A DNA stretch of 64,000 nucleotides from Rhodovulum sp. MB263 (GTDB lineage Bacteria; Pseudomonadota; Alphaproteobacteria; Rhodobacterales; Rhodobacteraceae). Shown here piece after piece: positions 51,764 through 61,115 of the stretch. Every line of letters starts with the position of its first letter. Positions within the stretch are counted from its first letter, which is position 1. The translations under genes and the position numbers were made by a program. The DNA lies in contig NZ_CP020384.1 in NCBI RefSeq assembly GCF_002073975.1, positions 1,798,001 through 1,862,000 of the forward strand. Direction: 5' to 3'. The notes beneath the pieces are model-generated. The model was not told the DNA's origin. It did no database searches and worked only from the letters and a program-made list of their open reading frames with translations.

Positions 51764-53545
51764 TCAGAACGGCCAGACCAGCAGGATCATCGGCACCGAG
51801 ACCGCGATCACGATCAGCTCCAGCGGCAGCCCCATCCGCCAGTAGTCGCCGAAGCGATAGCCGCCGGGCCCGAGGATCAGCGTGTTGTTCTTGTGCCCGA
51901 TCGGGGTGAGAAAGGCGCAGGAGGCCGCGACCGCCACCGCCATCAGGAACGGGTCGGGGCTGACCCCCAGCGTCTGGGCCATCTGGATGCCGACGGGGGC
52001 CGCGACCACCGTCGTCGCGGTATTGTTCAGCACATCCGACAGGCACATCGTCGCCACCATCAGCGCGGTCAGGATCACCCAGGGCGGCATGTCGCCGGTC
52101 AGCCCGATCAGGGTCTCGGCGATCAGCCGGGTGCCGCCGCTCTCCTCGAGCGCCACCCCAAGCGGGATCATCGAGCCCAGCAGCACCACGACCGGCCATT
52201 CGATATGGGAATAGACCTCGTTGATGGGGATGATCCGGGCCAGGACATAGCCCAGCACGACCAGCCCGATGGCGATGGTCAGATCGACCAGCCCGAAGCT
52301 GGCCGCCGCCACCGCCGCCGCGAACAGCCCGATGGCGATCCAGGTCTTGCGGGTATCGGTCACCGCCAGCCCGCGATCGGCCAGGGTCAGGCAGCCGAGC
52401 CACTCGACCACGTCCTGGGCCACGTCCTGCGGGGTCAGGAGCAGCAGGATGTCGCCGGGCCTGACCTTGGTCTTGCGGATCTGCTGGCGGACAGGGCGGC
52501 CCTGGCGCGAGATCCCCAGAAGCACCGTGCGTCGTCGCCAGGCGAGCCCCACAAGCTGGGCCGAGCGTCCGGCGATCCGCGCCTGTTCGGGCACCACGAC
52601 CTCGATCACGCTCAGCCCGGCCCCCTCGGCCTTGAGCCGTTCCTGATTGGCCCCTTCGGCGAAATCGAGCGAGAGCGCCGCGCGGAACTCGTCCAGCGCC
52701 TCGGGACTGGCCTCGATCACCAGCGAGTCGCCCGCGGCCATCGCGGTGCCGCGTTGCAGCCCGTAAAGCCGCTTGCCGCCCCGGACCAGTCCCAGCAGGG
52801 CGACGTCGTTGGTTTCGGCCTCGGGGTCGAGATCGGCAAGCCGCTGGCCGATCAGCTTCGAGCCCTCGGGCACCGTCAGCTCGGCGATATAGGAGGAATA
52901 GTCCGACATCGGGTCGGCCGAGGCGTCGAGCCCGGCGCTTTTGGGGATCAGCCGCCAGCCCACCAGCGCGACGAAGGCAATACCCGCCAGCGCCGCGACG
53001 CCCCCCACGGGGGCGAAGTCGAACATGCGGAAGGCCTGGCCGGTCGCGTCCTGGCGGAAGGTGGCGATGATGATGTTGGGCGGCGTCCCGATCAGCGTGA
53101 CCATGCCGCCCAGGATGGTGGCGAAGGACAGGGGCATCAGGCTCAGCCCCGGCGCGCGGCCGGCCTTGCGCGCGGTCTGGATGTCGACCGGCATCAGCAG
53201 GGCCAGCGCGGCCACATTGTTCATGAAGGCCGAGAGCAGCCCGCCGATGCCGCCCATGATCGCGATATGGGGCCCGAGCCCGCGGGCGCTGTTCACCAGC
53301 GTCCGCGTGATCAGATAGACCGCGCCCGAGCGCACCAGCCCGGCCGAGACCACCAGCACCAGCGCCACCACCAGCGTCGCGGGATGGCCGAAGCCCTCGA
53401 AGGCGCGGTCGGGTTCGATCACGCCCAGCAGCACCGCGGCCATCAAGGCTCCGAAGGCCACCAGATCATAGCGCCAGCGGCCCCAGATCAGGGCGACGAA
53501 GACGGTGGCGAATAGGGCGAACAGAATGAACTGGTCCTGGGTCAA
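51764..53545 (-). CDS. SLC13-type permease with RCK_C domains
   Basis: 593 residues. Two halves of membrane helices (1-185 and about 400-593) with an internal pair of RCK_C (TrkA-C) domains (about 205-370; '[20 protein letters not shown]', '[16 protein letters not shown]', '[10 protein letters not shown]'). Transport motifs '[16 protein letters not shown]' and '[14 protein letters not shown]' match the divalent anion:sodium symporter family (dicarboxylate, sulfate, phosphate). This exact layout is often annotated as a sulfur-compound permease; substrate not determinable. Divergent from yebC-like gene. Confidence 0.92.
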   Translation of the reverse strand: MTQDQFILFALFATVFVALIWGRWRYDLVAFGALMAAVLLGVIEPDRAFEGFGHPATLVVALVLVVSAGLVRSGAVYLITRTLVNSARGLGPHIAIMGGIGGLLSAFMNNVAALALLMPVDIQTARKAGRAPGLSLMPLSFATILGGMVTLIGTPPNIIIATFRQDATGQAFRMFDFAPVGGVAALAGIAFVALVGWRLIPKSAGLDASADPMSDYSSYIAELTVPEGSKLIGQRLADLDPEAETNDVALLGLVRGGKRLYGLQRGTAMAAGDSLVIEASPEALDEFRAALSLDFAEGANQERLKAEGAGLSVIEVVVPEQARIAGRSAQLVGLAWRRRTVLLGISRQGRPVRQQIRKTKVRPGDILLLLTPQDVAQDVVEWLGCLTLADRGLAVTDTRKTWIAIGLFAAAVAAASFGLVDLTIAIGLVVLGYVLARIIPINEVYSHIEWPVVVLLGSMIPLGVALEESGGTRLIAETLIGLTGDMPPWVILTALMVATMCLSDVLNNTATTVVAAPVGIQMAQTLGVSPDPFLMAVAVAASCAFLTPIGHKNNTLILGPGGYRFGDYWRMGLPLELIVIAVSVPMILLVWPF

Positions 53546-53681
53546 TCAGGGGTCTCCCGGCTGTCCGGCGCCCGGGCGCCGGAGGGTTTCGCCTTTCCCA
53601 ACGCCCCGAGCAGGCTTGCAGGTCCATGTCCGCCTGACATATAGAGAGCCCCGTCAATTTCAGAAAGCCAAGTGGGGATCC

Positions 53682-54422
53682 ATGGCAGGCCATTCCAAAT
53701 GGGCGAACATCCAGCACCGCAAGGGGCGGCAGGATGCGGCGCGCTCCAAGCTGTTCTCCAAGTTCAGCAAGGAGATCACCGTTGCCGCCAAGATGGGCGA
53801 CCCGGACCCTGACAAGAACCCGCGCCTGCGTCTGGCGATCAAGGAAGCCAAGGCGCAGTCCATGCCCAAGGACAATATCGAGCGTGCCATCAAGAAGGCG
53901 ATGGGCGGCGAGGGCGACAATTACGAGGAAATCCGCTACGAGGGTTACGGCCCCGGCGGGGTGGCAGTGATCGTCGAGGCGATGACCGACAACCGCAACC
54001 GCACCGCCTCGAACGTGCGCTCGACCTTCACCAAGTTCGGCGGCAATCTCGGCGAGACCGGCTCGGTCGCCTTCATGTTCGAGCGGATGGGCGAGATCGT
54101 CTACCCGGGCTCGGCGGGCGATGCCGACACGGTGATGATGGCTGCGATCGAAGCGGGCGCGCAGGATGTCGAAAGCTCGGATGACGAGCATGTGATCTAC
54201 ACCGCCGATACCGACCTGAACGAGGTCGCCACCAAGCTCGAGGCCGATCTGGGCGAGAGCGAGTCGACCAAGCTGATCTGGAAGCCCGCGAACACGACCG
54301 AGATGGATCTCGAGGGCATGCAGAAGCTTATGAAGCTGATCGACGCGCTCGAGGATGACGATGACGTCCAGCACGTCACCAGCAATTTCTCGGCCAGCGA
54401 CGAGGTGCTCGAGCAGCTCTGA
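53682..54422 (+). CDS. YebC/PmpR-family protein
   Basis: 246 residues, standard length. '[20 protein letters not shown]' and '[20 protein letters not shown]' are invariant family marks. Proteins of this family act as DNA-binding regulators, and recent work places some at the ribosome, easing proline-rich stalling; both readings are possible. The strongly acidic 'ALEDDDDVQ' near the end is usual. In many alphaproteobacteria yebC sits near ruvC; that context is not seen here. Confidence 0.95.
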   Translation: MAGHSKWANIQHRKGRQDAARSKLFSKFSKEITVAAKMGDPDPDKNPRLRLAIKEAKAQSMPKDNIERAIKKAMGGEGDNYEEIRYEGYGPGGVAVIVEAMTDNRNRTASNVRSTFTKFGGNLGETGSVAFMFERMGEIVYPGSAGDADTVMMAAIEAGAQDVESSDDEHVIYTADTDLNEVATKLEADLGESESTKLIWKPANTTEMDLEGMQKLMKLIDALEDDDDVQHVTSNFSASDEVLEQL

Positions 54423-54445
54423 GCCGGACGGCTTTGCAAGATCGT

Positions 54446-54475
54446 GCCGCGCGGGTCCGACCGGGTCCGCGCGGC
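54446..54475 (+). terminator. Strong hairpin after the yebC-type gene
   Basis: A perfect 9-bp stem GCCGCGCGG / CCGCGCGGC with a 12-base loop, 24 bases after the stop. It is followed by TGTCATTTC, a weak T-tract, so it is a probable but not textbook terminator. Confidence 0.55.
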
Positions 54476-54951
54476 TGTCATTTCAGCTTCTGCAACGTCG
54501 AACCCGAAGGCGGGGTCGGCGGTAATCTCTGCCCATCGCGGCCGGCACCGGACTGCCGGGCATGCCTGCCGGAGACAAGCCGTGGTTCTGATCGGGCCAG
54601 ATCTGCCCGCGGCCAGACCGCGCGGGTCCCAACCCGCCTTCCAACCCACCGCCCGGCCGGGCGCGGGCAGTGTCTGGCACGGGATCGGCAGCGCCGCGCT
54701 CATGCCTCGCCCGAAAACCTCCGAGGATGGATCATCCCCCGGGGTACATCGCCCCGATCTCAAGCCCTTGCCCTGGCGACAGGATATCCGTCGGCGCAAC
54801 GGACCCGGCATGGCGCGACCGCCCTGGCGATCCCAAAGGCCGTCCTGTTTCCGGGCCGCGCCGCGAAGGGGCAAAATTCCCGCTTGGCGTGTGCGGTGGC
54901 GGCTGCCTAAACTGAAAGAGGTGACCGGGCCGGGCAGGGGGGACAGGGTCG
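54476..54951. other. Intergenic stretch before the heme-motif membrane protein
   Basis: About 475 bases without a recognisable gene. GC-rich throughout. The last ~60 bases should hold the promoter and ribosome site of the next gene. No repeat or RNA element seen. Confidence 0.4.
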
Positions 54952-56196
54952 ATGGGCGAGCGTACCAGCCACGCGATCGGACGTTTCGACAAATCGTTCC
55001 TGATCCACATGATCAAGGACTTCTTCCTGGTCCTCCTGGCGGTGACGGTGCTTGAATTCGCGCTGAAGGCGGCATTGGTCTATTACAGTTTCGAGACCCG
55101 CGGCGCCGAGGACGCCCAGAACGTGGCCGAGGATCTGGCCGAGAGCGTCCGTGCCATCATGCGCAACGAGGGCGGGCCGGTCGCGGCGCGCACGATGTAT
55201 CCGATCCTCAGGCGCAACTGGGACGATCTGGGCTACAAGATCGTGATCGAACCCGCGCCGGTCACGGTGCGCTCGATCGAGGCGTTGTTCGGCTTCACGC
55301 CCGCGGGCATTCCGGCCGGGACCTGGCCCGAGGGCCGGTTCCGCGAGGCAGAGGTCGAGATCGCGGCAGAGACCTTCTGCCTGACCTGTCATGCCGAGGC
55401 CGAGGTCGGGCAGGTGCTGGGCCGGGTGACGGTGCGCGATTACCTGTCGCGCGACATCGCCGCCTGGCTTGACGAGGTGACGCTCAGCGCGGGGCTCGCT
55501 CTGGGCAAGATCGTGCTGCATTCGGTTCTGCTGTTCCTGATCCTCAGGGTACGGATGGAGCCGCTTCTGCGGTTGCGCGGCACGGTGGCGGGGCTTGCCC
55601 GCGCCTTCGGGACGCTGAGCGAGCGGGCCGAGGTGCGCAGCGCCGACGAATTCGGCGCGCTCGCGCATGACCTCAACCTGTTTCTCGACCGCATCAACCG
55701 CCTGATCGACGAGTTGAACGCGGTTCTGGGCAAGGTGGTGCGGGTCAATGACGACATCGTCTCGGTGCAGGGCGATCTGCGTGCTCAGGTCGACCGGCTG
55801 GTCTGCGGCATGCGGCGGCTCGAACGCGAGGCGATGCTGAACGCCAAGTGCGAGCCGCTGCTGTCGCGGGCCTGGTTCGAGGCGATGCGGGGCGCGGTTG
55901 CCGATCTCGACGCGGCACTGGAACGCGCGGGCGAGACGCCGCAGGCGGCCGGTCTGCTCGAGCATCTCTCGGCGGTGATCGTCAATGCCGAGGCCCAGAT
56001 CGCGGCGAGCCAGCGGCTTTTCGAGGGGCTCGCAGCGCTGGGCGACGACACCGAGGCGCTGAAGGGCGCCATCGCCGAGATGGTGCGGATGGAAGAGCGC
56101 ATGAAGCTGATCGTCGAGACCGGCGGCACGCTGGTCCAGCGCCTGCGCCCGGACCTGGCCGATCCGCCCTCCGCAGGCGCGGCCGTGACCGCGTGA
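54952..56196 (+). CDS. Membrane protein with periplasmic c-type heme motif, HAMP-like region and coiled coil
   Basis: 414 residues. Order: TM1 (about 22-46), a periplasmic domain (47-175) resembling DUF3365/Tll0287-like sensor domains, TM2 (about 178-200), a HAMP-like linker ('LRLRGTVAGLARAFGTLSER', 'DEFGALAHDLNLFLDRIN') and a long alpha-helical tail (about 230-400). The periplasmic part ends in C143-L-T-C146-H147, a CxxCH c-type heme site, as in Tll0287-like sensors. No kinase, cyclase or chemoreceptor signalling tip follows; there is no conserved MCP hairpin. So the output is unknown: perhaps a redox/NO sensor acting through protein partners. GTG/ATG choice: ATG at 54952; GGACAGG upstream is a weak site. 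Single gene. Confidence 0.75.
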   Translation: MGERTSHAIGRFDKSFLIHMIKDFFLVLLAVTVLEFALKAALVYYSFETRGAEDAQNVAEDLAESVRAIMRNEGGPVAARTMYPILRRNWDDLGYKIVIEPAPVTVRSIEALFGFTPAGIPAGTWPEGRFREAEVEIAAETFCLTCHAEAEVGQVLGRVTVRDYLSRDIAAWLDEVTLSAGLALGKIVLHSVLLFLILRVRMEPLLRLRGTVAGLARAFGTLSERAEVRSADEFGALAHDLNLFLDRINRLIDELNAVLGKVVRVNDDIVSVQGDLRAQVDRLVCGMRRLEREAMLNAKCEPLLSRAWFEAMRGAVADLDAALERAGETPQAAGLLEHLSAVIVNAEAQIAASQRLFEGLAALGDDTEALKGAIAEMVRMEERMKLIVETGGTLVQRLRPDLADPPSAGAAVTA

Positions 56197-56227
56197 AAGG
56201 CGCGGCAGTTGCGCCGGGCGCGTCGGC

Positions 56228-57160
56228 ATGGCAAGCCGGGGCATGGCTATGCAGTCGGTGCCCGGAGAGGGCGGGAATCCGGTCGCGGGGATCCTCTGGA
56301 TGCTGGTGACCGGGATCAGTTTCGTCGCGGTGACCGCGTTGGTGAAGCTCTCGGCACAGGGGCTTCCGGCGGCCCAATCCGCCTTTCTGCGCTATTTGCT
56401 GGGGCTCGTCTTCCTGCTGCCGATGCTGGGCCGGCTTTCCGATGCGCGGATCGACCGCGGGCGGCTCGCTCTTTACGGCGGGCGTGGCCTTGCGCATGCG
56501 CTGGGGGTCATGTGCTGGTTCTTCGCGATGACCCGGATCCCGGTCGCCGAAGTGACGGCGATGAACTATCTCAACCCGATCTATGTGACCATCGGGGCGG
56601 CGCTCCTGTTCGGCGAGCGGCTGGCCGCGCGCCGCATCCTGGCCATCGCGGTTGCTTTCCTCGGGGTTCTGGTGATCCTGCGCCCGGGCTTTCGCGAGAT
56701 CTCGGACGGCCATGTCGCGATGCTGTTCACGGCCGTTCTGTTCGGGATCTCCTATCTTGCCGCCAAGCGGCTGAGCGAGCGCGACGAGGCCTCGGTGGTG
56801 GTGGCGATGATGTCGCTCACGGTCACCATCGTGCTGGCGCCGCTGGCGCTTGCGGTCTGGGTGGCGCCGAGCTGGCAGCAGGTGCTGGGGCTGTTCTTCG
56901 TGGCCTTCTTCGCCACCGCCGGGCATTACGCCATGACCCGCGCCTTCCGCGCGGCGCCGCTGACGGTGACCCAGCCCGTCACCTTCCTGCAGCTGGTCTG
57001 GGCCACGCTGGTCGGCTGGCTTGCCTTCGGCGAGGCGGTCGACGGCTGGGTGCTGCTGGGCGGGGGACTGATCATCGGATCGGTGGTCTTCATCACCTGG
57101 CGCGAGGCGGTCCGCAAGCGCCGCATCGTCACGCCGCCTGCCGGAGCGCCCGAAACGTAG
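56228..57160 (+). CDS. EamA/DMT-family exporter
   Basis: 310 residues, ten membrane helices in two EamA repeats (about 22-150 and 165-300). Patterns 'RYLLGLVFLLPML', 'AEVTAMNYLNPIYVTIGAAL' and 'PVTFLQLVWATLVGWLAFGE' are typical of RhaT/YdcZ-like DMT transporters. Probably exports a metabolite. The first 12 residues contain three in-frame ATGs (56228, 56243, 56249), so the exact start is open. Confidence 0.9.
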   Translation: MASRGMAMQSVPGEGGNPVAGILWMLVTGISFVAVTALVKLSAQGLPAAQSAFLRYLLGLVFLLPMLGRLSDARIDRGRLALYGGRGLAHALGVMCWFFAMTRIPVAEVTAMNYLNPIYVTIGAALLFGERLAARRILAIAVAFLGVLVILRPGFREISDGHVAMLFTAVLFGISYLAAKRLSERDEASVVVAMMSLTVTIVLAPLALAVWVAPSWQQVLGLFFVAFFATAGHYAMTRAFRAAPLTVTQPVTFLQLVWATLVGWLAFGEAVDGWVLLGGGLIIGSVVFITWREAVRKRRIVTPPAGAPET

Positions 57161-57198
57161 GGTAACATGGGCTTGCGATGCGCGGGTGCGGCGCTAAC

Positions 57199-57215
57199 AT
57201 GCATGGAAATGCATG
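57199..57215. promoter_or_regulatory. Direct repeat of ATGCATG at a start codon
   Basis: ATGCATG occurs twice (57199-57205 and 57209-57215), each containing the ATGCAT palindrome, in an AT-richer patch. It overlaps the beginning of the hemerythrin gene. The shape recalls NsrR-type operators, which have two ATGCAT-like halves, but the four-base spacing differs from the usual. Only a suggestion. Confidence 0.3.
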
Positions 57216-57775
57216 ATATTTCCGTACTCGATCCTCGCGAGGATCTGCCGGAGGCGTTGCGCGAACTGCTCGATGCCTGCCCGCGGGCGGTCTGGGCCAG
57301 CCGGCCCCCCGACCACGCCTCCACCCGTTTCTGGCTCGACCGGCACAGGATGTTCCGCATGCTTCTGGCGCGGATGGAGGACGGCGCCCGGGACCTGGCA
57401 AGCGCCGGGGCGCCGCCAGAGGCCGGGATCCGGGCGGTTCGGCGCGATGCGGCCATCCTGCTGAACGAGGTTCACGGTCATCAGAAGGTCGAAGAGCTGC
57501 ATTACTTCCCTCGCCTCGTGACCTTCGAGCCCGGCCTCGGGGCGGCTTTCGCCATGCTGGATGCCGATCATCAGGCCCTCGACCTTCACCTGAAGGAACT
57601 TGCCGCGGCGGTGGCAGAGCTGATCCGGGTCGGGCCTGCGGATCTGGAGAGGCGTATCGGATGGCTGCAGCTTCGGCTGGCGCGCTTCGGCTCCTGTCTC
57701 GACCGCCACCTGACCGACGAGGAGGATATCGTCCTGCCGATCCTGCTGCGCCATGGCGTGGCGCTGGAGGCCTGA
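57203..57775 (+). CDS. Hemerythrin-domain protein
   Basis: 190 residues, four-helix bundle with di-iron ligands: 'RHRMFRMLLARMED' (His), 'HGHQKVEELHYFPRL' (His-x3-Glu-x-His type), 'LDADHQALDLHLKEL' (His) and 'RHLTDEEDIVLPILL' (His, Glu/Asp). Such proteins bind O2 or act in nitric-oxide and iron-sulfur repair responses. Start taken at ATG 57203 ('MEMHDISVLDP'); the ATG at 57209 is equally possible. Confidence 0.85.
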   Translation: MEMHDISVLDPREDLPEALRELLDACPRAVWASRPPDHASTRFWLDRHRMFRMLLARMEDGARDLASAGAPPEAGIRAVRRDAAILLNEVHGHQKVEELHYFPRLVTFEPGLGAAFAMLDADHQALDLHLKELAAAVAELIRVGPADLERRIGWLQLRLARFGSCLDRHLTDEEDIVLPILLRHGVALEA

Positions 57776-57805
57776 GCGGCGGCTTGCGGGCCCCGGCCCG
57801 GTCAC

Positions 57806-59209
57806 TCAGTCCGCGACCTCATAGGGCAGCAGGCCGCGCCGGTTCGCATCGACCGTGAGCCGTCTTTCCAGCGGTGGCACCGCGCGCTGGTGACAGTCGC
57901 GGCGCTCGCAGATCCGGCAGGAGATTCCGATCGGCTCGTAGGCGGCGGCATTGTCGATATCCAGATCGTCGGCATAGACGATCTGATCGGCATGGCGCAC
58001 CTCGCAGCCCAACCCGATGGCATAGCGCCGGACCGGCGCGCGCCAGGCGCCGCCGGGCTTCGAGACGTCGCGGGCCAGCGAGATATAGCGCAGCCCGTCC
58101 GGGGTCTCGGCCAGCTGGCGCAGGAACCGGCCCGGGGTCTCGAAGGCGCGGTGCACGTTCCAGAGCGGGCAGGCCCCGCCGAAACGCGCGAATTGCAGCC
58201 TTGTGGTGGAATGGCGCTTGGTGATGGTGCCGGCCTGGTCGACCCGCACGAAATAGAAGGGCAGCCCCTTGGCACCCGGGCGCTGCAGGGTCGAGAGCCG
58301 ATGCGCCACCTGCTCTATCGAGGCGCCGAAACGGTCGGCCAGCAGTTCCAGATCGTGCCGGGTCTCCTGCGCGGCCTCGAGGAAGCGGTTATAGGGCAGA
58401 AGCGCCGCCCCGGCGAAATAGTTCGCCATGCCGATCCGGGCGATGGCACGGGCGGCGGGGCTCTGGAACCGGGCAAGATCGAGCGTGGCCTCGAGCAGTT
58501 GCGACTGGGTCAGAAGCGCAAGCTGGTGCAGCAGCTGAAAGCGCCGTGTCGGGCCGCGCAGATGGTTGGACAGGGTCAGCGTGCGGGTGTTCTCGTCATA
58601 CTCCCTGAGCCCGGGAATATCCTTCAGGCACAAGGAGATACCCTGTGCCTCGAGGGCGGCCATGGCACGCTGCTCGGGGTCGGCGCCGGTATCTGATCCG
58701 CGCGCGAAGCGCTCGGCCGCACGGTCGACCGCGTCGATATAGTTGTCGCAATAATGGAAGAAGTCGCGCACGTCTTCCCAGGGCGACGGGCCCAGCGGCG
58801 CGTCCTCGCGCCCCAGCGCCTCGTCGAGCGAGGCCAGCCGCTCATGGCTCTGGCGATAGGCGCGGTGCAGCTCCAGAAAGGCGCGCGCCAGCGCCGGCGC
58901 GTTCGAGGCGGCCAGCCGCAGATCGGCCAGCGGCGGCGCCAGATCGCCGAAGACCGGATCGGCCAGCGCCTCGCGCATGTCGCTGACCAGCCGCTCGGCA
59001 TCGCCCTCCGACAGCTCGGTCACGTCGAAGCCGAATTCCGAGACAAGCGCCAGCAGCACCGTCGAGGAGAGCGGACGGTTGTTGTTCTCCATCTGGTTCA
59101 GATAGGGCAGCGAAATCCCCAGCCGGATTGCGAAATCCTTCTGGGTCAGCCCCATCCGCGACCGCGTCTCGCGCAGCTTGACGCCTGCATAGAGTTTGCG
59201 CGTCGCCAT
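57806..59209 (-). CDS. pccR: Short-chain fatty acyl-CoA regulator PccR
   Basis: 467 residues. N-terminal XRE helix-turn-helix ('SRMGLTQKDFAIRLGISLPYLNQMENN'-type segment, about 17-45), a middle IrrE/ImmA-like peptidase-fold domain without an obvious zinc motif, and a C-terminal ScfR domain with Cys-rich 'ISCRICERRDCHQRA' near residue 430. Family members sense propionyl-CoA (or other short acyl-CoAs) and control the matching genes. PccR of Rhodobacter sphaeroides activates pccB. Located two genes from pccB, and TTTGCAAA-type sites lie before both, which supports that role here. Confidence 0.92.
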   Translation of the reverse strand: MATRKLYAGVKLRETRSRMGLTQKDFAIRLGISLPYLNQMENNNRPLSSTVLLALVSEFGFDVTELSEGDAERLVSDMREALADPVFGDLAPPLADLRLAASNAPALARAFLELHRAYRQSHERLASLDEALGREDAPLGPSPWEDVRDFFHYCDNYIDAVDRAAERFARGSDTGADPEQRAMAALEAQGISLCLKDIPGLREYDENTRTLTLSNHLRGPTRRFQLLHQLALLTQSQLLEATLDLARFQSPAARAIARIGMANYFAGAALLPYNRFLEAAQETRHDLELLADRFGASIEQVAHRLSTLQRPGAKGLPFYFVRVDQAGTITKRHSTTRLQFARFGGACPLWNVHRAFETPGRFLRQLAETPDGLRYISLARDVSKPGGAWRAPVRRYAIGLGCEVRHADQIVYADDLDIDNAAAYEPIGISCRICERRDCHQRAVPPLERRLTVDANRRGLLPYEVAD

Positions 59210-59252
59210 CGCGACCCCTCGCTTTGCCGATTAGCTGAGGTCTTTCCTAGCT

Positions 59253-59260
59253 TTTGCAAA
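59253..59260. promoter_or_regulatory. TTTGCAAA site upstream of pccR
   Basis: A perfect TTTGCAAA palindrome 44 bases before the pccR start, with a TTTGC half at 59223-59227. The published R. sphaeroides PccR motif uses TTTGCAAA half-sites, so this probably mediates autoregulation. Confidence 0.6.
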
Positions 59261-59279
59261 GCCGGCACGCAAGCGCGGC

Positions 59280-60524
59280 TCAGGGCGTGTCCTTGGGCGG
59301 CATCGCCAGGATCGGCCCGGCGCGACGGTCTACCCAGCGGACGTAAAGCACGGTAATCACCGCCAGCGCCGAGGTCGTGGCCATGATGACCAGGAGCGGC
59401 CAGGCGCCGGTGCCGGGTTTCAGAAGAGCGCCCGCCAGCGCCGAGAGGGCCGCGCCGCCGCCGATCATGATCGCGCCGCCAAGCCCGCTTGCCGTGCCCG
59501 CCAGATGCGGCCTGACCGACAGCGTGCCCGCGATCGCGTTGGGCAGGACCATGCCATTGCCGATCCCGAGCAGGGCCATCGCGCCGAAGAAGGCGATGGG
59601 CTGGGTCGTCCCCGTCGCGAAGAAGGTCATCGACAGCAGGGGGGCTGCCAGCGTGATCAGCGCGCCCCAGTAGATCATGCCGTTTATGCCGACCCGGACC
59701 GAATAGCGCCCCGAGATGAAATTGCCCGTCATGTAGCCCAGCGCGACGATGCCGAAATAGAGCCCGAGCAGCGAGGGCGACAGGGCAAAGACATGGCTGC
59801 CGACGAAGGGGGCGCCGCCGAGATAGGCGAAGAACGCGCCCGAGGACAGCGCCGCGGTCAGCGCATAGCCCCAGAAGCGGCGCGAGCGGACCAGTTCGGG
59901 ATACTGGCGGAACTGGTCGATCAGGTTCACGTCGCGAGGGGTGGCGGTCTCGCCCAGATCGGCCCAGGTCAGCGCCAGCACGCCCACGCCTGCCAGCAGC
60001 AGCGCGAGGAAGGTGGCCTGCCAGCCCCAGAGCTCGTCCAGCACCCCGCCGATGGTCGGGCCGATCATCGGCACCAGCGCCATGCCCATGGTGACATAGC
60101 CGATCATCGAGGCGGCCTGGGTGTCGGCCACCATGTCGCGCACCACGGCGCGGCTGAGGACCATGGCGGTGACGACCACTGCCTGTGCCATGCGGAAGCC
60201 GAGAAAGGCCTCGGCCGAGGGCGCGAGGATGCAGCCAAGCGTCGCCAGCAGGAACAGCGCGATCGAGATCAGAAGCACCGGGCGGCGGCCATAGCGGTCG
60301 GAAATCGGGCCGATGAACAGCTGCAGCACCGCGTTCGCGGCCAGATAGGTCGCGACCGACAGCTGCATCACCGCGTAATCGGTGTCGAAATGCACGGCCA
60401 TGTTCGACAGCGAGGGCAGGAAGATGTTGATGGTCAGCGCGGGCAGGCCTGCCAGCGCAACCAGGGTGATCACATGAGGGGGGGTTGTGCGGTCCAGGAA
60501 ACGGACCCGGGGGTGCGTCGACAT
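59280..60524 (-). CDS. MFS transporter, Bcr/CflA type
   Basis: 414 residues with 12 membrane helices. 'ALTINIFLPSLSNMAVHFDT', motif A 'GPISDRYGRRPVLLISI', and 'FRMAQAVVVTAMVLSRAVVR' are typical of the Bcr/CflA drug-export branch. Convergent or tandem genes do not couple with it; it lies between pccR and the DUF486 gene on the same strand. Whether it is related to propionate metabolism is unclear; drug or metabolite export is the family expectation. Confidence 0.92.
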   Translation of the reverse strand: MSTHPRVRFLDRTTPPHVITLVALAGLPALTINIFLPSLSNMAVHFDTDYAVMQLSVATYLAANAVLQLFIGPISDRYGRRPVLLISIALFLLATLGCILAPSAEAFLGFRMAQAVVVTAMVLSRAVVRDMVADTQAASMIGYVTMGMALVPMIGPTIGGVLDELWGWQATFLALLLAGVGVLALTWADLGETATPRDVNLIDQFRQYPELVRSRRFWGYALTAALSSGAFFAYLGGAPFVGSHVFALSPSLLGLYFGIVALGYMTGNFISGRYSVRVGINGMIYWGALITLAAPLLSMTFFATGTTQPIAFFGAMALLGIGNGMVLPNAIAGTLSVRPHLAGTASGLGGAIMIGGGAALSALAGALLKPGTGAWPLLVIMATTSALAVITVLYVRWVDRRAGPILAMPPKDTP

Positions 60525-60572
60525 GTCTTGGGATTAGGCTCTGGCCGGGGGCTTGTCCAGCGACATCGGGAC

Positions 60573-60923
60573 TTACCAGCGGTGGAAGATGAAAAACGCG
60601 CCGAGCGCGATGAAACCGAAGCCGAGCGCATGGTTCCACTGCAACGGCTCCTTGAGGTAAAGGACTGAAAACCCGCAAAATACGGTCAGGGTGATGACTT
60701 CCTGGATGGTCTTCAGCTGGGCTGCCGAGAAATGCCCGTAGCCGATTCTGTTCGCCGGCACCTGCAGCAGATATTCGAAGAAGGCGATGCCCCAGCTTAT
60801 GAAGATGACGGCGACCAGCGGCGCGGCCTTGAACCTGAGATGACCGTACCAGGCAAAGGTCATGAAGAGGTTGGACAGGACGAGAAGGCCGATCGTGACG
60901 ACCGGTACTGGCAGGGCGGGCAT
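60573..60923 (-). CDS. DUF486 / small DMT-like membrane protein
   Basis: 116 residues with about four membrane helices. Family marks 'LLVLSNLFMTFAWYGHLRFK', 'ISWGIAFFEYLLQVPANRIG' and 'AQLKTIQEVITLTVFCGFSV' are diagnostic for DUF486, members of the DMT superfamily with unknown function. ATG at 60923; an upstream ATG at 60959 would add 12 residues rich in Pro/Cys and is unlikely. Divergent from pccB, so its promoter shares the region with the TTTGCAAA sites. Confidence 0.9.
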   Translation of the reverse strand: MPALPVPVVTIGLLVLSNLFMTFAWYGHLRFKAAPLVAVIFISWGIAFFEYLLQVPANRIGYGHFSAAQLKTIQEVITLTVFCGFSVLYLKEPLQWNHALGFGFIALGAFFIFHRW

Positions 60924-60994
60924 GGGGTGGCTCCGGCAACAGGGGGGGGCGGGCCTCACGCGATATGGTATGCCGGTCGGTATCGTCCAGTTGC

Positions 60995-61042
60995 TTTGCG
61001 AATTTGCAATATGCAGGAGGGTGGCGGAAAATGATTTGCAAA
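60995..61042. promoter_or_regulatory. Cluster of TTTGCAAA-type sites in the pccB promoter
   Basis: Three octamers: TTTGCGAA (60995-61002), TTTGCAAT (61003-61010) and a perfect TTTGCAAA (61035-61042; within palindrome ATTTGCAAAT). They lie 74-121 bases before the pccB start in a strikingly AT-rich patch. Given the pccR gene nearby and its known motif, this is likely the pccB operator. The first two may also affect the divergent DUF486 gene. Confidence 0.65.
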
Positions 61043-61115
61043 TTTACCGTTTAACACTTTGATGAAGCTCATTGCATGGGTAGGTTGCCGAAAATTTCCG
61101 CAAGGGGCATCGCCG

